This document shows, in pieces, positions 1 through 6,670 of a stretch of 9,451 bases of DNA (the stretch's first letter is position 1; each line of letters opens with the position of its first letter). Under the pieces are notes generated by a model. The model saw only the letters and a list, made by a program, of their open reading frames with translations. It was not told where the DNA came from and did not search any database. Source of the stretch: M55B111 sp964614065 (GTDB taxonomy: Bacteria > Bipolaricaulota > Bipolaricaulia > M55B111); the NCBI GenBank assembly GCA_964614065.1, contig CAZTJJ010000060.1:1-9451 (forward strand), read 5' to 3'. Position numbers and translations under genes: made by a program.

Positions 1-2
1 AC

Positions 3-851
3 GAGGATTATTACGAGGACGAATGGGGTATCGGATGGCGAAACGTCGACTACGGCCAGGGTACCTATACCGAACCCTACAAGCACCCCTTAAAAGAGAT
101 AACTGACCCCAACGACTTCGAGATCCCCGACTTCTCGAACGACGAGAGGTACGATGAGGCTAGATACCTGGTGGAAGAGTACGGCGACACTCACGCGATA
201 GTGGGCGAGATAAGTTGCACGATTTTCGAGCTGTCTTGGTATTTGCGAGGCTTTGACACGGTCCTTGGAGATTTTTATCGAAACAGAGACTTTTTGCACG
301 GTTACTTCAATAGACTCAAAGACTGGGCGCTCACGGCGGGGAGCAAGTTGGTGAATATGGGTGTTGACATAATATTTATGGGAGATGACGTTGGATCTCA
401 GGACAATATGATGATTCACCCGAAGACCTTTCGCGAGTTCCTAAAGCCCGTTTACGCAGAGCTATTCGCTACCTTCAAGAAGATCAACCCAGACGTAAAA
501 ATAGCATTTCACACTGATGGAAACGTTATTAAAGTGATCGGAGATTACCTGGAGATTGGTTTGGATATCCTGAACCCGATCCAGCCCCAATCACTGGATC
601 CGAATACGGTAAAGAAAAGGTTCGGAGATCGGCTCACTATGTGGGGTAGCATTGACAATCAGAACACGATGCCGTTTGGAAGTCCGGACGATGTGAAACG
701 AGAAGTCATCTCTCGTCTCCGAAACGTCGCCCCTGGAGGCAGGTTAATTCTTGGTCCATCTCATAATGTTCAGCCAAATACGCCGATAGAAAACATGATG
801 GCATTTTACCGGACTGTAAAGGAGCAGGGAGAGTACCCTATAAACCTATAA
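3..851 (+). CDS. UroD-superfamily (uroporphyrinogen decarboxylase-like) protein, 5' end outside the window
   Basis: The frame is open from the window edge to the TAA at 849-851, giving about 282 residues. The family usually has 340-380, so the N-terminus lies upstream and the internal GTG at 171 is not the true start. The C-terminal half has the UroD/MtaA TIM-barrel pattern: a GVDIIFMGDDVG strand, an HPKTFREFLKP helix, FHTDGNV followed by YLEIGLDILNPIQP, then MWGSID and a closing TP-x-EN-M segment. In corrinoid methyltransferases of this fold the barrel motif is usually His-x-Cys-Gly with a second Cys near the end. Here it is His-Thr-Asp-Gly (His codon 510-512, Asp 516-518) and the terminal segment GPSHNVQPNTP has no Cys. 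That argues against a classical zinc methyltransferase, and the setting next to sugar genes argues against haem synthesis. True substrate unknown; superfamily assignment firm. Confidence 0.88.
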   Translation, partial: EDYYEDEWGIGWRNVDYGQGTYTEPYKHPLKEITDPNDFEIPDFSNDERYDEARYLVEEYGDTHAIVGEISCTIFELSWYLRGFDTVLGDFYRNRDFLHGYFNRLKDWALTAGSKLVNMGVDIIFMGDDVGSQDNMMIHPKTFREFLKPVYAELFATFKKINPDVKIAFHTDGNVIKVIGDYLEIGLDILNPIQPQSLDPNTVKKRFGDRLTMWGSIDNQNTMPFGSPDDVKREVISRLRNVAPGGRLILGPSHNVQPNTPIENMMAFYRTVKEQGEYPINL

Positions 852-904
852 ATCAGGTCTCGCTATTTCTTGAATAATTACGTTTTAAGACTAACACCGG
901 CTGA

Positions 905-927
905 AAACAAATCATTCTAGTTTGTTT
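905..927. promoter_or_regulatory. Inverted repeat AAACAAA-N9-TTTGTTT upstream of the epimerase gene
   Basis: Perfect 7-bp arms (905-911 and 921-927) lie in the 127-base gap before the araD-like start. They are A/T-only apart from one C/G pair and have no following T-run, so a sugar-responsive operator is more likely than a terminator. I see no clear -35/-10 pair; CTATAT at 937-942 is the best -10-like string. The gap suggests the epimerase-kinase-isomerase trio may have its own promoter. Confidence 0.25.
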
Positions 928-978
928 GAAGTAAACTATATGGATGGTCAAAGAGTACAATTAGAGGAGGGCGATTGA

Positions 979-1626
979 ATGCTTGAAGAAGTCAGAAGCG
1001 AAGTATATGACACTCTAATGGGTCTACCGGCAAGCGGATTGGTGATGGGTACTAGCGGCAATGCAAGCGGAAGGAAAGACGATCTAGTGGTGATTAAACC
1101 CAGCGGAATTGCCTACGACGAATTGTCACCCGATAATCTAGTGATTGTAGATCTTTCAGGAAAAGTAATAGAAGGTGGCTTAAAACCTTCAGTTGACACC
1201 CCTGCTCACCTTCATATCTACAATAATTCGGAAAACCTCGAGGGGATTGTCCACACTCACTCTACATATGCCACTGCTTTTGCCGCCATGGGCAGGGACA
1301 TACCCCTTTACCTGACCGAACAGGGCGATCTTTTTGGCGAAAGAATCCCGGTTTCCGACTACGTCCCACCTGGAGACAAGGCAATTGGGGAAGAGTTCGC
1401 AACCAAGGCTGCCGGTGGAAAAGTCAAGGGACTACTGATGAAACAACACGGAGTATTTACCGCCGGTTCCTCACCGAATGATGCTCTAAAAGGAGCCATA
1501 ACCATCGAGCATAGCGCCAAAATTTCCTACATAGCCGAGTCCGGAGGACATCCTACAGAACTACCCCCCGAAGAAGGTCAAAAATTGTACGAAAAATACA
1601 TGAAAGGCTATGGACAAAAGGAGTAA
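979..1626 (+). CDS. araD: Class II aldolase/epimerase, probably L-ribulose-5-phosphate 4-epimerase (AraD-like)
   Basis: This 215-residue cytoplasmic enzyme is of the class II aldolase/adducin family. AraD interconverts L-ribulose-5-phosphate and D-xylulose-5-phosphate by retro-aldol cleavage at a divalent metal. Visible motifs are the phosphate-binding GTSGNAS (24-30) and IKPSG (39-43), PSVDTPAHLHIY (70-81), and metal-ligand histidines in HTHS (His92, His94) and KQHG (His157). Aligned from memory with E. coli AraD, the acidic residue is Asp73 as in AraD (Asp76), whereas fuculose-1-phosphate aldolase has Glu. Asp117 matches AraD Asp120, and Tyr211 in the terminal YGQ matches Tyr229. These favour epimerase over aldolase. 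The start is set by AGAGGAGG (963-970), eight bases before the ATG. The kinase follows after 3 bases. An aldolase for another deoxy- or pentulose phosphate is the main alternative. Confidence 0.8.
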   Translation: MLEEVRSEVYDTLMGLPASGLVMGTSGNASGRKDDLVVIKPSGIAYDELSPDNLVIVDLSGKVIEGGLKPSVDTPAHLHIYNNSENLEGIVHTHSTYATAFAAMGRDIPLYLTEQGDLFGERIPVSDYVPPGDKAIGEEFATKAAGGKVKGLLMKQHGVFTAGSSPNDALKGAITIEHSAKISYIAESGGHPTELPPEEGQKLYEKYMKGYGQKE

Positions 1627-1629
1627 ATT

Positions 1630-3183
1630 ATGGATAAACAATATCTAGTCGGTACCGATATTGGAACTCAAGGAACTAAAACAGTAGTTGTAAACTTGGC
1701 CGGAGAGGTAGTAGGCACCGGATCGTCGTTTTATTCGCCCGAGCAACCACACCCGTCCTGGGCTCAACAGTGGCCGGAGGTCTGGGAAAAAGCAACTTAC
1801 GATTCCATTAGACAGGCGGTAAGTAGCTCAAACGTAGACACGGAAAATATCGCAGGGGTCGCAGTCAGCGGGCTTTATGGCGGTTCGGGTATACCCGTGG
1901 ACAAAGAAATGGAACCGGTACACCCATGTCTAATCTGGATGGACAGAAGAGCTACAGAAGAAGTTAGGTGGGTAAAGGACAACGTAGATCTGGACCGATT
2001 GTTCGAGATAACTGGAAACTACGTTGACTCTTACTATGGCTATGCAAAGATGCTCTGGTTAAAGAATCAACGGCCCGAGGTATGGCAAAAGATTCATCTG
2101 TTCATACCCCCATCGAACTACATAGAGTATAAGTTGACCGGAGAACTGGTTGTAGACTATTCCTCGGCTGGCAATATCGGCGGGGTATTCGATTTACATG
2201 AGCTAACCTGGTCCCAGGAAGCCTGCGAAACTCTGGGTATACCTATCAACTTGATGCCAGAGCGGTTAGTAGCTTCAGACGAGATAATTGGAAAGATAAC
2301 GGCTTCCGCCGCTGATAAAACTTCCCTACCCGAGGGAACTCCGATGATCGCGGGAGGAATCGACGCCCCCATGGCAGCCTTGAGTGCGGGTGCATTCGCG
2401 GAGGGAGACAACGTGGCAATGATGGGAACTTCAACTTGCTGGGGTATAATCCACGAAGGTGAGGGTCTTACCCAGAAACTCGTTTCCATGCCCCATGTAG
2501 CCAACTCCAAGAAGAAAATCTATACCTGGGGCGGTTCAGCAACGACCGGTGCACTCGTCAGCTGGTTCAAAGATCAATTTGGAACCATCGAGGAGGAAGT
2601 AGGAGAGAAAATCAATCTGGATCCTTTCGTTATTCTTGACATGGAAGCAAAGAAAATACCGCCTGGATCAGAAGGTTTGCTGGCCTTGCCCTATTTCAAA
2701 GGTGAGAGGTCACCAATATGGGACCCCAGAGCCAGTGGAACCCTAATTGGCCTCAGCCTGTATCATACCAAAGCTCATGTCTTTAGGGCTTTACTTGAGT
2801 CTGCAGCGTACAGTCTGCGTCATAACATAGAAATTGGGAAGAAGGTAGGCATCCCGCTAAAAAATACTACCAGCATAGTCGGCGGCGTTTCAAAATCGGA
2901 ACTTTGGACCAAAATCATAGCTGATGTAACCGGCAGGGATATCATTATTCCCTCGGGTGGAGTGGGGGCTCCTTTCGGTGATGCATTGCTTGCTGGAGTA
3001 GCAACTGGCGCAGTAGAAGACTACGCTGACATAGAAAACTGGATTACTGAGAACCGGGTAACTTCACCTGAAGAGGAAAACACACAAATATACGACAGGT
3101 ATTATGAACTTTATCTAAAACTTTACGACAGGACTAAATCAATCATGCACGCGCTTGCAGAAACGGCAGAGGAGGAAAGATGA
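1630..3183 (+). CDS. FGGY-family carbohydrate kinase (xylulokinase/ribulokinase-like)
   Basis: This cytoplasmic sugar kinase has 517 residues, normal for the family. The ATP phosphate-binding loop is at the N-terminus (DIGTQGTKTVVV, 10-21). Asp245 in GGIDAP (242-247) is the probable catalytic base, MGTSTCWG (265-272) follows, and the C-terminal FGGY signature region is GGVSKSELWTKIIADVTGRD (418-437) with GAPFGDALLAG (446-456). The sugar-side motif after VAVSG is LYGGSG, not the QMHG-type string of classical xylulokinase, so the substrate cannot be named by motif; with an AraD-like enzyme beside it, L-ribulose is the leading candidate. AAAGGAG at 1617-1623 overlaps the end of the epimerase gene, implying coupled translation. 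Its TGA overlaps the isomerase ATG in an ATGA junction (3180-3183). Kinase assignment firm; specificity open. Confidence 0.9.
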   Translation: MDKQYLVGTDIGTQGTKTVVVNLAGEVVGTGSSFYSPEQPHPSWAQQWPEVWEKATYDSIRQAVSSSNVDTENIAGVAVSGLYGGSGIPVDKEMEPVHPCLIWMDRRATEEVRWVKDNVDLDRLFEITGNYVDSYYGYAKMLWLKNQRPEVWQKIHLFIPPSNYIEYKLTGELVVDYSSAGNIGGVFDLHELTWSQEACETLGIPINLMPERLVASDEIIGKITASAADKTSLPEGTPMIAGGIDAPMAALSAGAFAEGDNVAMMGTSTCWGIIHEGEGLTQKLVSMPHVANSKKKIYTWGGSATTGALVSWFKDQFGTIEEEVGEKINLDPFVILDMEAKKIPPGSEGLLALPYFKGERSPIWDPRASGTLIGLSLYHTKAHVFRALLESAAYSLRHNIEIGKKVGIPLKNTTSIVGGVSKSELWTKIIADVTGRDIIIPSGGVGAPFGDALLAGVATGAVEDYADIENWITENRVTSPEEENTQIYDRYYELYLKLYDRTKSIMHALAETAEEER

Positions 3184-4604
3184 AAACACAAAGAGATCTA
3201 AATGTGACCTTCGGTGTAATTGTTGGCAATAGAGGATTCTTTCCAGATAAATTAGTAGAAAAAGGTAGAACGAAAATTCTAAATCGATTCGACGAATTTG
3301 GCTACGACACCATCGTTTTAAGCGAGGAAGACACAGAATACGGAGCGGTGGAGACCCGCGAAGATGCAAAGAAATGTGCCAGATTGTTCGATAAACACCA
3401 CAAGAAAATAGACGGAATTATCGTCACCTTGCCAAACTTTGGCGACGAGAAGGCAATCGCGGACACTATCAGAGAATCCAACCTCGATGTGCCGATACTT
3501 GTTCATGCTTTTCCCGACCAACTAGGAAAGATGGACTTGGCAAACAGGCGGGACTCGTTCTGTGGCAAGATGTCCGCTTGCAACAACTTAGCTCAGCACG
3601 GATTTCCTTTTTCGACCACCCAACACCACGTACTGGACGTAGACTCCCAATCATTCAGTGAGGAAATTGATAAGTTTGCCGGGGTGTGTAGAATAGTCAG
3701 TGGTGTCAGAGGTGCCCGGCTGGGAGCCATTGGTGCCCGAACCGGCCCGTTCAACACTGTTCGCTATAGTGAGAAAATCCTGGAACGAAGCGGAATAAGC
3801 GTGGAGACTATCGATCTCTCGGAGATAATCGGGCAGGCCAAATCGTTAAGCGACTCTTCCCCTGAAGTTGAAAACACCCTGAAAGAGATCAACGAATACG
3901 CTCAACCTACCGATATCCCTCAGGACTCACTGGTCAAGATCGCGAAACTGAAATGGGTGGTGGAACGCTGGGTCCAGGATAACGAACTTGATGCTACCGC
4001 AATTCAGTGCTGGTCCGCCATCGAAGATTACTACGGAGTCGTCCCCTGTACGGTAATGAGCATGATGAGTGAGGAGCTATTTCCCAGTGCTTGCGAGGTA
4101 GACATAATGGGTGCGCTGGGAATGTACATATTAGAACTAGCCTCCAAGCAACCAGCAGCACTGACCGACTTCAACAATAATTACGGGAAAGAAGAAGACA
4201 AACTCGTAACTTTCCATTGCAGTAATTTTCCGTCCAGTCTCCTCGAGGAGCCGAAAATGAGCTATCAGGACATCCTTTCCAACGACCTGGGCAAGGATAA
4301 CTGCTATGGAACCCTGGTCGGCCGCATCTCTCCAGGTCCGGCTACTTTCTTTCGGGTATCAACGAGCGATAATACGGGAAAAATTCGGTCCTACGTCGCG
4401 GAAGGCGAATACACTGACGACAAATTGGACACTTTTGGTGGCTACGGGGTAGCAAGAATCGACGGATTGCAGGAGTTAATGAGGTATATTACCAGCAACG
4501 GATTTGAACACCACGTGGCTATAACCAAGACACAAGTCGGAGACCGGATCGAAGAAGCTCTAAGTAACTACCTGAACTGGGAGATACATTTTCACAATAC
4601 CTGA
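3180..4604 (+). CDS. L-fucose/L-arabinose isomerase superfamily protein (COG2407-like sugar isomerase)
   Basis: This 474-residue protein is predicted to interconvert an aldose and a ketose in the cytoplasm with a divalent metal. The N-terminal half is Rossmann-like (FGVIVGNRGFFP 11-22, then a strand-helix region to about 110 ending ILVHAFP). The central part has RLGAIGARTGPFNTVRY (180-196) and CWSAIEDYYG (277-286). The metal site appears to be Glu306 in ACEVD and Asp330 in ALTDFNNNY, 24 residues apart, the same spacing as Glu337 and Asp361 in E. coli FucI. His444 or His445 in FEHHVAI may be the third ligand (inference). It is shorter than FucI (about 590) and does not look like classical AraA. 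It overlaps the kinase stop by 4 bases, with GGAGG at 3171-3175. Context suggests the first step of the pathway. Superfamily members act on varied sugars, so L-arabinose is inferred. Confidence 0.83.
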   Translation: MKTQRDLNVTFGVIVGNRGFFPDKLVEKGRTKILNRFDEFGYDTIVLSEEDTEYGAVETREDAKKCARLFDKHHKKIDGIIVTLPNFGDEKAIADTIRESNLDVPILVHAFPDQLGKMDLANRRDSFCGKMSACNNLAQHGFPFSTTQHHVLDVDSQSFSEEIDKFAGVCRIVSGVRGARLGAIGARTGPFNTVRYSEKILERSGISVETIDLSEIIGQAKSLSDSSPEVENTLKEINEYAQPTDIPQDSLVKIAKLKWVVERWVQDNELDATAIQCWSAIEDYYGVVPCTVMSMMSEELFPSACEVDIMGALGMYILELASKQPAALTDFNNNYGKEEDKLVTFHCSNFPSSLLEEPKMSYQDILSNDLGKDNCYGTLVGRISPGPATFFRVSTSDNTGKIRSYVAEGEYTDDKLDTFGGYGVARIDGLQELMRYITSNGFEHHVAITKTQVGDRIEEALSNYLNWEIHFHNT

Positions 4605-4667
4605 TATCAGGTAAGCTCCAATGGAGTTCGGCGATCTCCAAGCCAACAGTTTGTGGTCGTCAGACCA
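4599..4667. terminator. Possible bidirectional termination region with clustered short inverted repeats
   Basis: Three small dyads lie at the convergent gene ends: the perfect palindrome ACCTGATATCAGGT (4599-4612), which contains the isomerase stop; CTCCA-A-TGGAG (4616-4626), whose second arm can instead pair with CTCCA at 4636-4640; and TGGTC-GTCA-GACCA (4654-4667), which contains the permease stop. None has a strong T-run on either strand, so intrinsic termination is uncertain. Confidence 0.3.
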
Positions 4668-5607
4668 TGTACACAATCAGGGGAATGTAGACCGCGAGCG
4701 TTGCCACAGTGTGGACCGAGAGTGTATTTAAAACAAATTGTTTCTCTTCTTCGTCCCGCGGTGTCAAAAAGATCGGAGTAACGAACGGTGGAGGGAGAAC
4801 TAGTATGGTAACGAAGGCCAGCACGAAAGTGTGGCCGAAACCTAAAAACTTGCTGAATATCAACCCACCTAAAACAACTCCAAGCACCACAGCAATAAGG
4901 AGCCGAATAATCGTAGCTGCCACAGCTTTCTTAAGCCCATTGAGAGTGAACCGGAGCTCGTAGCCTATTACCAGACAGATCAGAGGAACAACCAGGGCCC
5001 CCAGATAGTTTAAAGTGGTTAAGATTACATTGGTAAATTCGCCTTCCGACACACCTTCGAACACTCCCAAAGTCCCAAACAATAAACCAAACAGGATTCC
5101 GATTACCGGAGGAGATTTTAAAAACATCAAAATCGGAGACTCTTTATCCTCTTGTTTCTGGGTCATTCTAACCAGCATTGGAACGAAAACGAGAAACACG
5201 TAAGTCACGTGTCCGAAATCTATAATGGCAAACTTGTACAGCTCGGATTTGCCGAAAGTTGCCTGAAAAATTGGATAACCAATCATGCCCGCCTCAAAAC
5301 CTGTCATTAAAAAGGGAAAGATACGAGACTCTATTGAAAAGATTTTTGCAATTAGCTTACCCAGAAAAAACAATCCGGCGCACAATCCAAACATTAACGC
5401 AAAAACAGCCAAGTACTTAGGCTGAAATTTAACTGAGGAGAAAGCCGTAAATAGAAGAGCGGGTAGCCCGATATTTACCACTACATCTTTTATTCCATCA
5501 ACTGCCTTCCTGGACAAAAAGTCAAACTGCCGGAGTATTTGCCCCCCTAAAATTAACAAAATCACGGGTATTACTTTGTAAGCGATTACTAGATACTGAG
5601 AATCCAT
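4660..5607 (-). CDS. Auxin efflux carrier (AEC) family permease
   Basis: This inner-membrane transporter has 315 residues, typical for AEC proteins, and about ten predicted helices at roughly 7-24, 41-58, 65-88, 98-115, 125-147, 165-183, 193-216, 228-251, 257-280 and 290-314. The second helix has the family's conserved NIGLPALLFTAF (45-56). Helix 4 has GFEAGMIGYPIF (103-114), and the last loop has the proline-rich LPPPFVTPIF (271-280). The two five-helix halves are separated by a charged loop (150-158). Bacterial AEC members move small organic anions such as malate or malonate; nothing here fixes the substrate. The start is supported by GGAGG (5612-5616), four bases upstream. The gene faces the sugar operon with a 55-base gap, so it is a separate transcript and need not belong to that pathway. 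Confidence 0.9.
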   Translation of the reverse strand: MDSQYLVIAYKVIPVILLILGGQILRQFDFLSRKAVDGIKDVVVNIGLPALLFTAFSSVKFQPKYLAVFALMFGLCAGLFFLGKLIAKIFSIESRIFPFLMTGFEAGMIGYPIFQATFGKSELYKFAIIDFGHVTYVFLVFVPMLVRMTQKQEDKESPILMFLKSPPVIGILFGLLFGTLGVFEGVSEGEFTNVILTTLNYLGALVVPLICLVIGYELRFTLNGLKKAVAATIIRLLIAVVLGVVLGGLIFSKFLGFGHTFVLAFVTILVLPPPFVTPIFLTPRDEEEKQFVLNTLSVHTVATLAVYIPLIVYMV

Positions 5608-5721
5608 ACTACCTCCATCAGATCATGATGGCTAAGATACTCAATTGTTGGTTCCGTGCCGTAAATTCTGATCCATCAAAGTAGGGGATGCACTCCCTAA
5701 TGATAAAAGTGTACCAACTAG

Positions 5722-6086
5722 GAAAGAGTTTTGGCAAACAATGGAGATGAGGCCAATGAATTGGTCAAGCAGCATGAAAAAGGACTGACGGAGTTAAAAT
5801 GCAGTTTTTTGTGGGAAAGTAGAGAAATCGAGATGACAAGGGCAAAGGCTTCTCCGAGATCGAGTGGCGAAAACAGGTAATGTGGGCAATAAAGGTGTTA
5901 AGAAGGCATGTCCTGGTTTTTTTCAATGCCAGGCTCAAAACTATGGGTTGACTTTGTTAAGAGAGAAGTGCTGGAGGGCTCCCTCGGCTAATTTTGGTGA
6001 TCGTCGACGAGAACCAGTGGTTTGATGTCATCATGAAGTTTTTCTCTACAAATCCCGTCTCGTGGAGTGGGGTTCTTGACAATTAA
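5722..6086 (+). pseudogene. Possible decayed gene, perhaps a phage-type metallopeptidase remnant
   Basis: No intact gene fills 5608-6097. On the + strand, successive short open stretches in alternating frames read as protein-like: 5722-5877 (NELVKQHEKGLTELKCSFLW, later RAKASPRSSGENR), 5877-5948 (HVLVFFNAR), 5938-5988 (KLWVDFVKREVLEGSLG then stop) and 5961-6083 (VDENQWFDVIMKFF). In order they recall, from memory, small putative phage metallopeptidases: a helix ending HPHL, a strand with a lysine-rich KAS segment, a [VF]-x-x-NA strand, then a DHELxH-type zinc helix and an HDVEEF-like helix near the end. Where the zinc helix would be, the reading is EGSLG-stop, so both histidines are absent. At least two frame changes are needed. 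The match is weak at every step and unverified; non-coding DNA is the alternative. A 49-codon piece from TTG 5731 could instead be a tiny gene. Confidence 0.3.
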
Positions 6087-6097
6087 CCCGAGTTTTC

Positions 6098-6289
6098 CTA
6101 AGAACTTTCCTGTCTCATTTTCATCGGTGTGCTTGAGTTGGTGAAATACCGCAGTAGCCAGCTTTCGGTGACATACCAGCGGTTGCCCATATGGTATCCT
6201 TCGATCTCACCGGCCTTCAGAAGCTTTTTTGTATCGTTATTGGATAAAGACAGCTCTCTAGCCAGTTCTTCGACTGTATAAACGGCCAT
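6098..6289 (-). CDS. Small excisionase/MerR-like helix-turn-helix DNA-binding protein
   Basis: The 63 residues match the HTH_17 (excisionase-type winged helix) pattern: YTVEELARELSLSNNDTKKL (4-23) forms the first helices, KAGEIEGYHMGNRWYV (25-40) the recognition turn and wing, and ESWLLRYF (42-49) the last helix, followed by a short polar tail of 14 residues. Such proteins bind DNA as phage or conjugative-element excisionases or as small stand-alone regulators. No integrase lies in the window, so excision is not shown. Start support: AGGAG (reverse complement of 6299-6303), nine bases before the ATG, after a TATGAT-like -10 (6330-6335, - strand). It is the only intact gene in a gene-poor stretch beside the possible pseudogene. 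Family level is secure; target unknown. Confidence 0.8.
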   Translation of the reverse strand: MAVYTVEELARELSLSNNDTKKLLKAGEIEGYHMGNRWYVTESWLLRYFTNSSTPMKMRQESS

Positions 6290-6378
6290 GCTTTTTCTCT
6301 CCTAGAGTCACCGTTAGCTAAGGGATGTTATCATATTCAGCTTTGCGCCAGGCTCGTAATCCCTGCGTACTCATTTTG

Positions 6379-6404
6379 AGGTTCTTTCAAGAATTATAGA
6401 ACCT
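6379..6404. promoter_or_regulatory. Inverted repeat AGGTTCT-N12-AGAACCT overlapping a TATAAT box
   Basis: Perfect 7-bp arms occupy 6379-6385 and 6398-6404. On the - strand an exact TATAAT (6393-6398) abuts the first arm, so the repeat could be an operator over a promoter reading toward the helix-turn-helix gene, whose start is about 100 bases away. The -35 position is poor (TTTTCC). The helix-turn-helix protein may bind here itself; that is inference. Confidence 0.3.
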
Positions 6405-6522
6405 AATCAAGGTCAGGAAAAGGAAAAAGGTAACCAAAGTGGGTCTTTTCTTTCCCTTCGAGGTGGACACGTTGGCATTTTTAAAAGGTGTAAAGGAAAC
6501 ATTTTTTATCCCGTGTATGGGA

Positions 6523-6538
6523 AATAATCGGGATTATT
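6523..6538. repeat. Short A/T-rich inverted repeat AATAATC-GG-GATTATT
   Basis: Arms at 6523-6529 and 6532-6538 are perfect 7-bp complements. As RNA they would form a six-pair hairpin with a CGGG loop. ATCCC at 6509-6513 can alternatively pair with GGGAT at 6530-6534, so two exclusive folds are possible. No T-run follows. The 6290-6670 stretch otherwise holds no gene I can support. Confidence 0.3.
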
Positions 6539-6622
6539 GGAATAATAGCCTGACTTCTAGAAGAATAGATCTTAAGGTTCAGGATGGCAGATGTTCGGAC
6601 TTGCACTTACTGAATAGATCAG

Positions 6623-6636
6623 GTAAATATATTTAC
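6623..6636. promoter_or_regulatory. 14-bp perfect palindrome GTAAATATATTTAC upstream of the small acidic protein gene
   Basis: The palindrome lies 35 bases before the GTG start at 6671, where a promoter or operator is expected. TTGCAC (6601-6606) with a 17-base spacer places a weak -10 (TAAATA, 6624-6629) inside it. A repressor dimer site over the promoter is plausible but unproven. Confidence 0.35.
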
Positions 6637-6658
6637 ATGTAGCACAGTCATCAACTCC

Positions 6659-6666
6659 GGAGGTGA
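6659..6666 (+). promoter_or_regulatory. Ribosome binding site that fixes a GTG start
   Basis: GGAGGTGA is a near-full anti-Shine-Dalgarno match, four bases before the GTG at 6671. No ATG lies in frame nearby upstream, so this site decides the start of the 94-residue protein. Confidence 0.75.
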
Positions 6667-6670
6667 GAGT

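Noticed and set aside
171..851. GTG at 171 as the start of the UroD-like gene
   Set aside because: The frame stays open upstream to the window edge with protein-like sequence, and no ribosome binding site precedes the GTG.
2157..2510. Antisense open frames within the kinase gene and similar frames within other genes
   Set aside because: They are shadows of strongly supported genes and show no domain pattern of their own.
6072..6105. GTTCTT/AAGAAC dyad after the helix-turn-helix gene as a terminator
   Set aside because: The stem is six pairs with a 22-base loop and no T-run follows on the - strand.
6439..6642. 67-codon + strand open frame from a GTG
   Set aside because: It has only a weak upstream site (AAAGG), overlaps two dyads and has a composition unlike a folded protein; I recognise no family pattern.
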